A DNA stretch of 46,323 nucleotides from Flavobacteriales bacterium (GCA_017302935.1 JAFLBT010000004.1:1-46323); one strand, 5' to 3'. Positions 15,482 to 24,113 are shown, counted from the first letter of the stretch. A program made the numbers and translations. The notes: a model not told the origin generated them from the sequence alone.

Positions 15482-16108
15482 TTAATTCAATTCGATAGAA
15501 GCACGATGCAGTTTTATTCTTCCTTCTTTTTCTAATGCTTTCAACAATCTGGAAATTACGACTCTTGAAGTATGCAAATCATAAGCAATTTCTTGATGGG
15601 TAGTATGAATTTCTTTTGAATGTATAATTTTAGATTTATCTTGTAAATAAGTAATTAATCGTTCGTCCATATTCATAAAAGCCAAGTTATCAATGGCATT
15701 CAACATTTCTTTTAAACGATTATTGTAGCTATTAAAAACATAATTTCTCCAGCTTTTATATTTTCCAAGCCATTCTTCCATTTTATACACCGGAATCATG
15801 ATGACTTTTCCTTTGGTTTCTGCAACGGCTCGAATTTCACTTTTTGTTTCGCCCATGCAACAAGCCATTGTCATAGCACACGTATCGCCTTTTTCAATAA
15901 AATACAAAAGCAGTTCACCTTCATCAAAATCTTCTCTCAAAATCTTGATTGCTCCTTCTAACAACAAAGGCATTTTTTTGATGTAATCACCAAAGTCAAT
16001 TAAGATGTCTCCTTCTTCAAAGTCTCGAAGTAAGGAAACTGCTGCAATCTCTTCAATTAATTTTTCTTCAAAAATAAAGCCGTATGTTTTTTGGAGTAGT
16101 TCTTTCAT
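15482..16108 (-). CDS. Crp/Fnr-family transcriptional regulator with a Cys cluster
   Basis: 208 residues. The N-terminal part is a cyclic-nucleotide-binding-type beta-roll (FEEGDILIDFGDYIKKMPLLLEG). About 145-208 are a Crp-type winged helix-turn-helix (THQEIAYDLHTSRVVISRLLKALEKEGRIKL). GDTCAMTMACCMGETKSEIRA places Cys77, Cys83 and Cys84 where Crp binds its ligand, so the protein may sense persulfides, oxidants or a metal rather than cAMP. It lies next to the sulfur genes. Its own promoter and both target units carry TGTAAC-type boxes at the same spacing, pointing to an autoregulated activator. The sensing role is inference. Confidence 0.88.
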   Translation of the reverse strand: MKELLQKTYGFIFEEKLIEEIAAVSLLRDFEEGDILIDFGDYIKKMPLLLEGAIKILREDFDEGELLLYFIEKGDTCAMTMACCMGETKSEIRAVAETKGKVIMIPVYKMEEWLGKYKSWRNYVFNSYNNRLKEMLNAIDNLAFMNMDERLITYLQDKSKIIHSKEIHTTHQEIAYDLHTSRVVISRLLKALEKEGRIKLHRASIELN

Positions 16109-16174
16109 GCGTTTTGCTAGTACTTGTTTACTATGTAAATATAATTTATAAAATGTGAATTCCCGAATATTTCA

Positions 16175-16219
16175 TAAAATTAAAGTTTCAGAAAACCTAA
16201 CAATGTAACAAAAGTTACA
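16175..16219 (-). promoter_or_regulatory. Crp/Fnr-type box and -7 element for the regulator gene
   Basis: The perfect palindrome TGTAAC-AAAA-GTTACA (16204-16219) lies 21 nt from TAATTTTA (16175-16182, minus strand). This is the same -7 sequence and spacing as at 12048-12092. The leader to the regulator's ATG is about 60 nt. The box also lies 60 bp before the divergent gene at 16280, which it might affect too. Confidence 0.7.
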
Positions 16220-16279
16220 AAAATGAAAGTTAAAACCACTAGATAAACTTGTTTTTTGTAAATTGTCAGAAAAAAAATC

Positions 16280-17038
16280 ATGAAAAAAATCATTTTATTA
16301 ATTGTGCTAATTACACTTCCCTTGCACGCTCAGCTAAAACCCATTACGTATCAAGATGTTAATCAAAAATTAAATGGTTTTATTATTTCACCGTCAAAAG
16401 CATTAGCTAATCAACCCGGAATTTTAATTCTTCCGGCCTGGATGGGTATTGATGATCACGCTAAAGAAGTGGCTCAAAATTTAACTAATTTAGGTTATCA
16501 TGCCTTTATTGCCGATATTTATGGGGAAGGAAATTATCCTACCAATTCCAAAGAAGCAGGACAACAAGCCGGTTTTTACAAAAATAATGTAGCGGATTAC
16601 CATCGAAGAATTCAATTGGCTTTGGATCAATTAGTAAAAAATGGAGCTAATAAAGACAACATTGTTGTCATTGGCTATTGTTTTGGAGGAACAGGTGCTA
16701 TCGAAGTCGCAAGAGCCGGAATGAATGTAAAAGGAGTAGTTTCATTCCATGGTGGTTTAGGCAAAGCTTCAGATAGAATAACAACTGAAATAAAAACTAA
16801 GGTTTTAGTGTTACATGGTGCCGATGATCCATTTGTACCTGAAAAAGAAGTGTTGGCTTTTCAACAAGAAATGAAAAAATCCAAAGCCGATTGGCAAATG
16901 ATTTATTATTCAGGAGCAGTACATTCCTTCACCAATAAAAAAGCCGGAAATGATAATTCACGAGGTGCTGCATATAATGAAAGTGCCGACAAACGTTCTT
17001 TTGAACATTTTTTATCTTTTTTGAAAGAGGTTTTGTAA
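16280..17038 (+). CDS. Secreted dienelactone-hydrolase-family protein
   Basis: 252 residues with a signal peptide (MKKIILLIVLITLPLHAQ) and an alpha/beta-hydrolase fold of the dienelactone hydrolase group. The nucleophile is Cys134 in IGYCFGG, the acid is Asp182 or Asp183 in HGADDPFVP and the base is His215 in VHSFT. It is probably periplasmic and hydrolyses an ester or lactone; the substrate is unknown. The classical dienelactone role in chlorocatechol breakdown is unlikely for an exported protein. It is divergent from the Crp-type regulator. Confidence 0.85.
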   Translation: MKKIILLIVLITLPLHAQLKPITYQDVNQKLNGFIISPSKALANQPGILILPAWMGIDDHAKEVAQNLTNLGYHAFIADIYGEGNYPTNSKEAGQQAGFYKNNVADYHRRIQLALDQLVKNGANKDNIVVIGYCFGGTGAIEVARAGMNVKGVVSFHGGLGKASDRITTEIKTKVLVLHGADDPFVPEKEVLAFQQEMKKSKADWQMIYYSGAVHSFTNKKAGNDNSRGAAYNESADKRSFEHFLSFLKEVL

Positions 17039-17040
17039 GT

Positions 17041-17057
17041 TAACTTTGTTACTTTTG
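17041..17057 (+). promoter_or_regulatory. Possible -7 elements before the M28 peptidase
   Basis: TAACTTTG (17041-17048) and TACTTTTG (17050-17057) both match TANNTTTG, 24-33 bp before the ATG. TTTG at 17020-17023 gives a 17-nt spacer to the first. The spacing is imperfect, so this is tentative. Confidence 0.35.
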
Positions 17058-17080
17058 TCCATCTATTAATAAATCAAAAA

Positions 17081-18103
17081 ATGAAAAAATACCTTTTAAG
17101 TGCATCTTTAATCGCACTATTATTGGTTGGATGTTCTTCTAACAAAAATTCATCAAAAGAAGTTACTCCGGAAAAATATCTTTCCGAAATCAAAGCTGAA
17201 AATTTAAGTAAACACCTCTATATTGTTGCCTCTGATCAAATGGAAGGAAGAAATACAGGTGAACCGGGACAAAAGAAGGCAGGTGAATATCTGATTCAAC
17301 AATATAAAGCAATGGGAATTTCCTACCCAAAAGGAGCCAAATCGTTTTATCAACCCATTCCATCTGCGTATTTTAAAACACAATTTAGTCCTAAATTGGG
17401 TGATTCAGAAAATATTTGGGCTTTTATTGAAGGTACTGATAAAAAAGATGAAATTCTGGTTATTTCAGCTCATTATGACCACGTTGGAATGAAAAATGGT
17501 GAAGTATATAACGGTGCTGATGATGATGGTTCTGGAACGGTTGCTTTATTAGAAATTGCGGCTGCTTTTCAAAAAGCAAAAAAAGCCGGTAATGGCCCTC
17601 GACGTTCTATTTTGTTTTTACACGTAACCGGAGAAGAACATGGTTTACATGGTTCTCGTTTTTATGCAGAAAATCCTTTGTTCCCCATTGCAAATACAAT
17701 AACCAACATCAATATTGATATGATTGGAAGAAGAGGTTATGAAAAGGAAAACAATGATAATTATGTATATGTGATAGGTTCTGATCGATTAAGCAGTGAT
17801 TTACATCGAATTTCCGAAGAAGCCAATACCAAATATATTGGAATGGAATTGGATTATAAATACAATGATTTGAATGATCCAAATCGATTTTACTACCGTT
17901 CTGACCATTACAACTTTGCCAAAAAAGGAATACCGGCAATTTTTTATTTTAACGGCGTTCATGATGATTATCACAAACCAACCGATACTCCCGATAAAAT
18001 TGATTATCCTTTGTTAACCAAACGAACGAAATTAGCTTTTGCTGTGGCTTGGGAATTAGCAAATGTAAATGATCGTCCAAAGGTTGATAAAGACGGAAAA
18101 TAA
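17081..18103 (+). CDS. M28-family zinc aminopeptidase, lipoprotein
   Basis: A 340-residue lipoprotein (lipobox LVGC, Cys18) of the M28 dizinc peptidase family. The metal and catalytic residues are visible in order: SAHYDHVGM (His131), NGADDDGSG (Asp147-149), GEEHGLHGS (Glu185/186), NIDMIGR (Asp213) and a C-terminal HDDYHKPTD. It would trim peptides at the envelope. A strong terminator follows (18121-18153). The neighbours do not suggest a specific substrate. Confidence 0.9.
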   Translation: MKKYLLSASLIALLLVGCSSNKNSSKEVTPEKYLSEIKAENLSKHLYIVASDQMEGRNTGEPGQKKAGEYLIQQYKAMGISYPKGAKSFYQPIPSAYFKTQFSPKLGDSENIWAFIEGTDKKDEILVISAHYDHVGMKNGEVYNGADDDGSGTVALLEIAAAFQKAKKAGNGPRRSILFLHVTGEEHGLHGSRFYAENPLFPIANTITNINIDMIGRRGYEKENNDNYVYVIGSDRLSSDLHRISEEANTKYIGMELDYKYNDLNDPNRFYYRSDHYNFAKKGIPAIFYFNGVHDDYHKPTDTPDKIDYPLLTKRTKLAFAVAWELANVNDRPKVDKDGK

Positions 18104-18120
18104 ATCCATAAAAATAAATC

Positions 18121-18153
18121 AAACGCAATTTTAAATCAATTGCGTTTTTTTTT
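18121..18153 (+). terminator. Rho-independent terminator after the M28 peptidase
   Basis: Perfect 10-bp arms AAACGCAATT (18121-18130) and AATTGCGTTT (18138-18147) enclose a 7-nt loop, and a run of nine T follows from 18145. Confidence 0.93.
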
Positions 18154-18179
18154 GTATTTTTAGTGAAGAATCCCTCAAA

Positions 18180-18911
18180 ATGGACAGTAGTACTCTTATA
18201 CTTTTTTTACTTCTCACTTTATTAGCCGAAATAATAGGTACAATTGGTGGTTTTGGTTCTTCTGTATTTTTCGTGCCTTTTGCTACCTTATTTTTCGATT
18301 TTCATACCGTTTTAGGAATTACTGCTGTATTTCATTTATCCAGTAACGTATCTAAAATCTATTTGTTTCGTAAAGGTTTGGATAAAAAACTGATTCTACA
18401 AATGGGCATTCCATCGGTCATTTTTGTAATTATTGGTGGATATTTAAGTTCTTTTTTTAATAGTCAATTATTAGAAATCTCGCTTGGTTTTTTTCTTATT
18501 TCGCTAAGTTTACTTTTTTTGGTAAAAGACAAACTCATCATTCCACCAAGAAGAAAGGAAACTGTTCTAGGTGGTGCAATTTCAGGATTTTCAGCCGGAT
18601 TAATTGGAACAGGTGGAGCCATTAGAGGAATAACAATGGCTGCTTTTAATTTAGAAAAAAGCGTCTTTGTTGCCACCTCTGCATCAATTGATATGATGAT
18701 TGATGTATCAAGAACTTTTGTTTATTATGACAACGGATACATTACAAAAGACATTTTGATGTACATCCCCTATTTATTCATCATTGGTTTTATTGGGAGT
18801 TGGTTGGGACAAAAATTGTTGGAAAAAATTCCACAAGAACGATTTAAAAAAATTGCACTTATTCTAATTTTCTTGATAGGGATATTTTCACTTTATCAAA
18901 GCTTAAAATAA
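18180..18911 (+). CDS. TauE/SafE-family transporter
   Basis: A 243-residue membrane protein with about eight hydrophobic segments and family repeats GTIGGFGSSVFFVPFATLFF near residue 20 and GLIGTGGAIRGITMAAF near 140. It is a distant relative of the TauE at 14615-15418, but it stands outside the sulfur cluster between two terminators and has no Crp-type box. The substrate is unknown; sulfite or another small anion is typical of the family. Confidence 0.85.
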   Translation: MDSSTLILFLLLTLLAEIIGTIGGFGSSVFFVPFATLFFDFHTVLGITAVFHLSSNVSKIYLFRKGLDKKLILQMGIPSVIFVIIGGYLSSFFNSQLLEISLGFFLISLSLLFLVKDKLIIPPRRKETVLGGAISGFSAGLIGTGGAIRGITMAAFNLEKSVFVATSASIDMMIDVSRTFVYYDNGYITKDILMYIPYLFIIGFIGSWLGQKLLEKIPQERFKKIALILIFLIGIFSLYQSLK

Positions 18912-18936
18912 AAAGCCCTGATCATTCAGAGCTTTT
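18911..18936. terminator. Bidirectional terminator hairpin
   Basis: AAAAGC-c-CTGA, loop TCAT, TCAG-a-GCTTTT (one mismatch) lies between the convergent genes ending at 18911 and 18961, so it could serve both strands. Confidence 0.75.
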
Positions 18937-18960
18937 CATTTCAAATGTATAATGTAAAGA

Positions 18961-19293
18961 TTATTCTAATTCTTCTTTTACAGTAGCATCCGGAGCATTT
19001 TTAGCAACAGAAGCAATTCCGTTATCTCTTGCAGCAACCGATTCATACATTTCACTGTTTCCAATAATTTGTCCGTTTGTGGCCTTTAAATTAAAATAAG
19101 GCTTCCCATTTTTTGCTTCTAAACGATCAAAACGTGCGTCAACTTGTGCGTTTTTACGAACTGATTCAATTCCGTTTTCACAAGCAGCTTTGGTAGTGTA
19201 GCCTTCACTTGACAAAATAACTTGACCGTTTCCGGCTTTTAAGACAAATTGAAATTCTCCGTTTTTTCTTTTGCTTATTACAAATGATCCCAT
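18961..19293 (-). CDS. YegP-family (DUF1508) two-repeat protein
   Basis: 110 residues made of two copies of the ~48-residue DUF1508 repeat: GSFVISKRKNGEFQFVLKAG... (2-49) and ARFDRLEAKNGKPYFNLKAT... (53-101). Each ends in an NGI.SV.KNA motif. There is no signal peptide, so it is cytoplasmic. The biochemical role of the family is not established. It is expressed alone, convergent with the transporter at 18180. Confidence 0.88.
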   Translation of the reverse strand: MGSFVISKRKNGEFQFVLKAGNGQVILSSEGYTTKAACENGIESVRKNAQVDARFDRLEAKNGKPYFNLKATNGQIIGNSEMYESVAARDNGIASVAKNAPDATVKEELE

Positions 19294-19378
19294 AATAATA
19301 TTGATTAAAATTGAATTATAAATTTACAAAAAAAGTTTTGAAAAAATATTTTTTGGTAATTTAATTTTTAGTAAAAAC

Positions 19379-19408
19379 AAAAAAAGCCTCGAGTTTCCTC
19401 GAAGCTTT
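19379..19408 (-). terminator. Terminator after tRNA-His
   Basis: On the minus strand a 10-pair stem with one mismatch (19383-19408, loop GGAAAC) is followed by seven T. It begins about 10 nt past the tRNA 3' end. Confidence 0.8.
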
Positions 19409-19417
19409 GCATTTCTG

Positions 19418-19492
<75 letters not shown>

Positions 19493-19509
19493 ATTTGATT
19501 TTGCGAGTG

Positions 19510-19540
19510 CAAATATAGTGTAAACCTTTGATTTTGCAAA
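19510..19540 (-). promoter_or_regulatory. Promoter of tRNA-His
   Basis: On the minus strand TTTG (19537-19540), a 19-nt spacer and TATATTTG (19510-19517) match the Bacteroidota consensus TTTG-N19-TANNTTTG perfectly. The tRNA begins 17 nt downstream. Confidence 0.88.
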
Positions 19541-19555
19541 GATTTTTAAAATAAT

Positions 19556-20278
19556 TTAAATTAAATCTTCTAAGCTATTGACAGCCAAATATCTTTCAAC
19601 CGTAAACCCTTCTGCAAAGTCAGTTCCGATAAGCCTTCCTAAGTCTTGCGAACGGTATTTTATGCTTTCTAAAAAGTTTTTGGTCGCAATGGGTGTAACA
19701 GTATCCTTAGTATTTGGATTATAAAACTGTGAATCATAGGCCATAATGGCTTCCACTTTTATATCCATAAATCCGGTAATATCTACCACAAAATCAGGTT
19801 TCAAATCTTTCCATTGTATGTAATGATAAACAACATTTGGTCGCCAAGCTTCTTGCTTTTCACCATCCAACACGGTTTCAATTCGTTTTAAACCGGATAG
19901 AAAACACGCATCGGAAACTAATTTTGCTCCTTTTCCATGATCGATATGACGGTCGTCGACTGCATTGCAAATCACTATTTTCGGCCGGTATTTTCGAATC
20001 ATTCTAATCACTTGCATTTGGTGTTCTTCATCATTTTTGAAAAAGCCATCTCGCATTTTTAGGTTTTCACGAAACGAAATGCCTAAAATTTCAGAAGCTT
20101 TTGCACTTTCTTTATAGCGAATTTCAACAGAACCCCGTGTGCCTAATTCGCCTTCTGTTAAATCGATGATGCCGACTTTTCTTCCTAACGAAATTTCTTT
20201 GGCAATTGTTCCGGCACAACCTAATTCTACATCGTCAGGATGAGCACCAAATGCTAAAATATCTACTTGATTATTCAT
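19556..20278 (-). CDS. bshB1: BshB1-type N-acetylglucosaminyl-malate deacetylase (bacillithiol synthesis)
   Basis: A 240-residue LmbE/PIG-L-fold zinc deacetylase. FGAHPDDVELGCAGT (10-24) carries the zinc and catalytic residues, with a further histidine in DDRHIDHGK. The C-terminal TKDTVTPIATKNFLESIKYR resembles BshB1 rather than general LmbE proteins. It removes acetyl from GlcNAc-malate, the second step of bacillithiol synthesis. Its ATG directly abuts the stop of the isochorismate synthase gene, so the two are surely co-transcribed. Bacillithiol would be the likely thiol carrier for the persulfide enzymes at 10626-13570. Confidence 0.88.
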   Translation of the reverse strand: MNNQVDILAFGAHPDDVELGCAGTIAKEISLGRKVGIIDLTEGELGTRGSVEIRYKESAKASEILGISFRENLKMRDGFFKNDEEHQMQVIRMIRKYRPKIVICNAVDDRHIDHGKGAKLVSDACFLSGLKRIETVLDGEKQEAWRPNVVYHYIQWKDLKPDFVVDITGFMDIKVEAIMAYDSQFYNPNTKDTVTPIATKNFLESIKYRSQDLGRLIGTDFAEGFTVERYLAVNSLEDLI

Positions 20279-21304
20279 TTATAAAATACTTTTCATGATT
20301 TGTGATTTATGTTCGGTTTCCAAAAATTCTTTTTCCGGTTTGCTTTCACCGGTGATTCCGCAACCGACATAAATGTTTATTTTATTTTCTTCCACTTCTA
20401 AACATCGTAAATTTACAAAAAGATTGCAAGAAGCTTCCTCCGGATTCCATAAACCTAAATATCCGGCATAAAATTTTCGATTATAATTTTCATTTTCAGC
20501 AATAAACTCAACCGCTTTTTCTTTTGGAAATCCACAAACGGCTGGCGTTGGATGTAATTTTTGAAGAATATTTTTGGTGTTTTCTATCGAAAAAACTTCA
20601 CCGGAAATAATTGTTTTTAAGTGAACTAACGAACCGGCTTCTACCGTAAATGGTTCTGTTACTTTTATGGAAAGCGTTTCTTTATGAATGGCATCCAAAA
20701 TATAATCCGTCACAATTTGTTGTTCCTGAATTTCTTTTGACGACCATTTTTCAAAATTATTTTTTTGATGCGTACCGGCTAATGATACGGTTTCAAAATG
20801 ATTATTTTCCACTTTAATCAATTGTTCAGGTGTGGCTCCCATCCAACAACCAATTTTCGGATGAAAAAACAAATATCGAAAAGCGGTTGGATAACGATTG
20901 GCTAAACGCAAAAAGGTTTCAATCAAATCGACCTTCTTTTCTATTTCAATTTTTCTGGAGAGAACAACTTTTTCAAAATCTCCTTTTTGAATGGATGTGA
21001 TTGCTTTTTGAACGATTTCTTCAAAATGATTTTTTTCTTCTTGAACTTCATCTACTGAAAAAATTTCAGAATGAACTATTTCAGATTTTAATTCTTCTTC
21101 TTTATATTCAGAAAATTCAAAAGGAATACAATAGTTCTGCGAAGCATCAAACGAAGTAAAAACAAATCCTTTTTGATTTGTAAAATCATATTTCAATGCA
21201 TCAAGTTGAAACAATCCACAAAGTTTAGTTTGATTTGGAAGAACATACAAAACAAAAGGTAAATTTTGTTCCAACTGCATTTTAACTTTAGACAAAATTG
21301 CCAT
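20279..21304 (-). CDS. menF: Isochorismate synthase
   Basis: A 341-residue chorismate-binding enzyme. The conserved C-terminal parts are present: KVVLSRKIEI, AGTHQK, LHPTPAVCGFPKEKA and GCGITGESKPEKEF. It converts chorismate to isochorismate. With a MenI-like thioesterase 2 bp upstream and no siderophore genes nearby, menaquinone synthesis is the likely use. The N-terminal ~90 residues are poorly conserved, as is usual. It is the middle gene of a three-gene unit ending with bshB1. Confidence 0.87.
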   Translation of the reverse strand: MAILSKVKMQLEQNLPFVLYVLPNQTKLCGLFQLDALKYDFTNQKGFVFTSFDASQNYCIPFEFSEYKEEELKSEIVHSEIFSVDEVQEEKNHFEEIVQKAITSIQKGDFEKVVLSRKIEIEKKVDLIETFLRLANRYPTAFRYLFFHPKIGCWMGATPEQLIKVENNHFETVSLAGTHQKNNFEKWSSKEIQEQQIVTDYILDAIHKETLSIKVTEPFTVEAGSLVHLKTIISGEVFSIENTKNILQKLHPTPAVCGFPKEKAVEFIAENENYNRKFYAGYLGLWNPEEASCNLFVNLRCLEVEENKINIYVGCGITGESKPEKEFLETEHKSQIMKSIL

Positions 21305-21306
21305 CG

Positions 21307-21735
21307 TTAAGAAGTCTTTTTAGGTAAAACAATGTTTGACAATTTGCAAAGACAGATTAGTTTTCCTTCTTCATCTTCAATTTTAATTTCCCACAAATGA
21401 ATGCTTTTTCCTTGGTGAATGATTTTAGCGGTAGCATAAACAGTTCCTTCTCGTTTACTTCGTAAATGGTTGGCTGAAATTTCAATTCCACGAACTTCTT
21501 GTTTTTCAGCATTGACAAACAACATCGAAGCAGCACTTCCCACGCTTTCTGCCAAAGCTACCGAAGCTCCCCCATGCAATAATCCCATCGGTTGATGAAT
21601 GCGTGAATTTACCGGCATTTTGGCTTTTAAAAAATCTTCTCCCACATCAATAAACTCAATTTCAAGGGTTTCCATTAAAGTGTTTTTACAAAAATCGTTG
21701 CAATTTTGAAGTATTTTGGCTTTATCTAGAGTCAT
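21307..21735 (-). CDS. Hotdog thioesterase, probably 1,4-dihydroxy-2-naphthoyl-CoA thioesterase (MenI-like)
   Basis: 142 residues of the PaaI/EntH/YdiI hotdog group, with HQPMGLLHGGASVALAESVGS containing the expected catalytic Glu. Being 2 bp upstream of the isochorismate synthase gene, it is most simply the menaquinone-pathway thioesterase that releases 1,4-dihydroxy-2-naphthoate. A phenylacetate-type PaaI role cannot be excluded from sequence alone. It has an ordinary length and no signal peptide. Confidence 0.82.
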   Translation of the reverse strand: MTLDKAKILQNCNDFCKNTLMETLEIEFIDVGEDFLKAKMPVNSRIHQPMGLLHGGASVALAESVGSAASMLFVNAEKQEVRGIEISANHLRSKREGTVYATAKIIHQGKSIHLWEIKIEDEEGKLICLCKLSNIVLPKKTS

Positions 21736-21815
21736 TATTGATTTTTTTGGTAAAAATAAAGATTTTTCGGAGGTGCATAAACTAAAATTCTCTTAATTTC
21801 GTTATCCATTTAGTT

Positions 21816-21845
21816 TTTGCAAATTCAATTTAATGGTTAATTTTA
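21816..21845 (+). promoter_or_regulatory. Probable promoter of the lipoprotein gene at 21861
   Basis: TTTG (21816-21819), an 18-nt spacer and TAATTTTA (21838-21845) are close to TTTG-N19-TANNTTTG. The ATG is 15 nt downstream. Confidence 0.45.
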
Positions 21846-21860
21846 CCAAAAATCAGGCTC

Positions 21861-23423
21861 ATGCGTAATTTACTTTTTTTATTTTTCATTATTTCAGCTA
21901 TATCCTTAACTTCTTGTCGCAATGATTTTGAATTTGAACCCAGTCAAGGCGGACTAGAATTTTCAAAAGATACCGTTTATTTAGATACCGTTTTTACAAA
22001 CATTGGCTCGAGTACCTACACCTTAAAAGTATATAATCGTTCTAATAAAAATATCAGCATTCCTTCTATTCGATTGGGTAAAGGATTGGATTCTAAATAC
22101 CGCATGACCGTTGATGGAATAGTTGGGAACAACCGTATTTTTGAAAATGTAGAGATGCTCGCAAAAGACAGTATGTACATTTTTATTGAAGTCACCGCAG
22201 ATGTTGCTGCAGCCAATCCGACGGATTTTTTATATACCGATCAAATTCTTTTTGGAAATGGATCTACTGAACAAAAAGTGGAATTGGTTACGTTAATTCA
22301 AGACGCCTATTTTCTTTATCCACAACGTTTTGACGATGGTACGTATGAAAATATTAATATCGGTGATAGTCCGGTTAGAGGATTTCTTCTAGATGAAAAT
22401 GACCCAATCAATGGAAATGAATACATTTGGAACAATACAAAACCGTATGTAATATATGGTTATGCTGCTGTACCGGCCAATAAAACACTTGTAGTAGAAG
22501 CAGGTGCACGCATTCATTTTCATGCTGAATCAGTTTTGATTATTGGTGACCAAGGAAGTATAAAAGTCAATGGAGAAATTTCAAATAACACGCAAAATCC
22601 TTTAGAGAGACATGTCATATTTCAAGGCGATCGATTGGAACCCCTTTATGAAGATGTGCCTGGTCAATGGGGAGCAATTTGGTTGACACAAGGAAGTAAA
22701 AACAATGAATTTACAAACTGTTTCATCAAAAATGGTATAGTTGGATTATTGATTGATGGAAATACCGGTTTATCTAACCCCGAAGCAGATGTAAAGCTCA
22801 AAAATGTTCAAATTTATGATCATTCTAATTATGGAATTTTAGCCAGAAATGCATATATAAAAGGTGAAAATGTTGTTATTAATAGTGCGGGACAAATTGC
22901 TTTAGCTTGTTCGTATGGTGGAAAATACAATTTCAATCATTCTACATTTAATAACAATTGGGCTAGTTCCAAACAAGTTTCCGTTTTTTTAAATAATTTT
23001 ATAGAAGGAGCTGATCCAGAAATACTTCCGATGGAAGAAGCTACTTTTACGAATTGTATTATTTATGGTTCCAATCAATTGCAAATGTTAATCAATAAAA
23101 AGGACCATCCAACTTTCAATTATAAATTTAATCATTGTTTAATAAAGTTCAATAATATTAATAATGTTTATAGCGATAATCCACTTTATCAATTCGCAAC
23201 AGATACTACTCATTATTTAAACTGTATCATTGCAACCAATAATTCAGTTGCCAATCCACGATTTTTAAATATTGTTAAAAATAAATTGAATATTGGTGAT
23301 GACTCGGCTGCAAAAGGCCAAGCTAATGCATTATTTTCAACCTTTCCTGATATTTTGAATAATCCTCGAAATCCTCCTCTAGATATGGGAGCCTATAATT
23401 CTACGGTTTTTGAAGAAGATTAA
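21861..23423 (+). CDS. Lipoprotein with a probable right-handed beta-helix
   Basis: 520 residues with a lipoprotein signal (lipobox LTSC, Cys19). An N-terminal beta-rich region (~20-150) precedes a long central part with the rhythm of a parallel beta-helix (VEAGARIHFHAESVLIIGDQGSIKVNGEI ... NNEFTNCFIKNGIVGLLIDG). Such proteins often bind or cleave polysaccharide, but no catalytic motif is evident. It is probably a conserved flavobacterial outer-membrane lipoprotein of unknown function. Confidence 0.75.
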   Translation: MRNLLFLFFIISAISLTSCRNDFEFEPSQGGLEFSKDTVYLDTVFTNIGSSTYTLKVYNRSNKNISIPSIRLGKGLDSKYRMTVDGIVGNNRIFENVEMLAKDSMYIFIEVTADVAAANPTDFLYTDQILFGNGSTEQKVELVTLIQDAYFLYPQRFDDGTYENINIGDSPVRGFLLDENDPINGNEYIWNNTKPYVIYGYAAVPANKTLVVEAGARIHFHAESVLIIGDQGSIKVNGEISNNTQNPLERHVIFQGDRLEPLYEDVPGQWGAIWLTQGSKNNEFTNCFIKNGIVGLLIDGNTGLSNPEADVKLKNVQIYDHSNYGILARNAYIKGENVVINSAGQIALACSYGGKYNFNHSTFNNNWASSKQVSVFLNNFIEGADPEILPMEEATFTNCIIYGSNQLQMLINKKDHPTFNYKFNHCLIKFNNINNVYSDNPLYQFATDTTHYLNCIIATNNSVANPRFLNIVKNKLNIGDDSAAKGQANALFSTFPDILNNPRNPPLDMGAYNSTVFEED

Positions 23424-23471
23424 AGTTATTTTCATAATTTTACATGACAAACCTAACAAAACAGTAAAATT

Positions 23472-24113
23472 ATGAAACTAAAATTTTTATCCCTAATTGC
23501 GGTTATTTCGCTTGTTTCTTGTGGAAAAAAAGAAGAAACTAAATCCGATAATTCAACAGTAAAAGACACAACAAAAGTTGAAGAAACAAATGTAACTATT
23601 CCTGATTCAACCACAATTAGTAATGCGTGGAATGACTACATGACACCTGGCGAACCTCACAAAATGTTGGCTATGGAATCCGGTATCTGGCATGAGGAAA
23701 TGACCATGTGGATGGAACCTAGTGCAGAACCAATGAAAAACACCATGACTGCAGAATCAAAAATGATTTATGGAGATCGTTATCAGGAAACAATTCACAA
23801 AGGTGACTTTATGGGAATGCCATTTGAAGGAAAAAGCATATTGGCTTATAACAATGCTTCACAAGAATATACATCTACTTGGATTGATAATATGAGTACA
23901 GGAATTATGATTATGTCTGGAAAATATGACGAAGCTACTAAAACCATAAATTTCTCAGGAACTACAGTAGATCCGGTTACTAAAAAGGAAAAAACGGTTC
24001 GGGAAATCTACACAATTGTAGATGAAAACACCCGAAAAATGGAAATGTTTGATGTGGATTACAGCGGAAAAGAATACAAAAGCATGGAAATCATAATGAC
24101 CCGAAAAAAATAA
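23472..24113 (+). CDS. DUF1579-family lipoprotein
   Basis: 213 residues with a lipobox (LVSC, Cys17), a Lys/Thr-rich linker (~18-50) and a DUF1579-type beta-barrel domain: SGIWHEEMTMWMEP, the strand MPFEGKSILAYNNASQEY and TWIDNMSTGIMIMSG. The family has no known function. A strong terminator follows, so it ends its transcription unit. Confidence 0.82.
   Translation: MKLKFLSLIAVISLVSCGKKEETKSDNSTVKDTTKVEETNVTIPDSTTISNAWNDYMTPGEPHKMLAMESGIWHEEMTMWMEPSAEPMKNTMTAESKMIYGDRYQETIHKGDFMGMPFEGKSILAYNNASQEYTSTWIDNMSTGIMIMSGKYDEATKTINFSGTTVDPVTKKEKTVREIYTIVDENTRKMEMFDVDYSGKEYKSMEIIMTRKK

Noticed and set aside
16280..17038. Dienelactone hydrolase as part of the aromatic pathway
   Set aside because: It has a signal peptide, lies 8 kb away on another unit, and the gentisate-type route makes no dienelactone.
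17034..17056. A fourth Crp-type box before the M28 peptidase
   Set aside because: The half-sites TTAAC and GTTAC are three, not four, bases apart and lack the 21-nt spacing to a -7 element.
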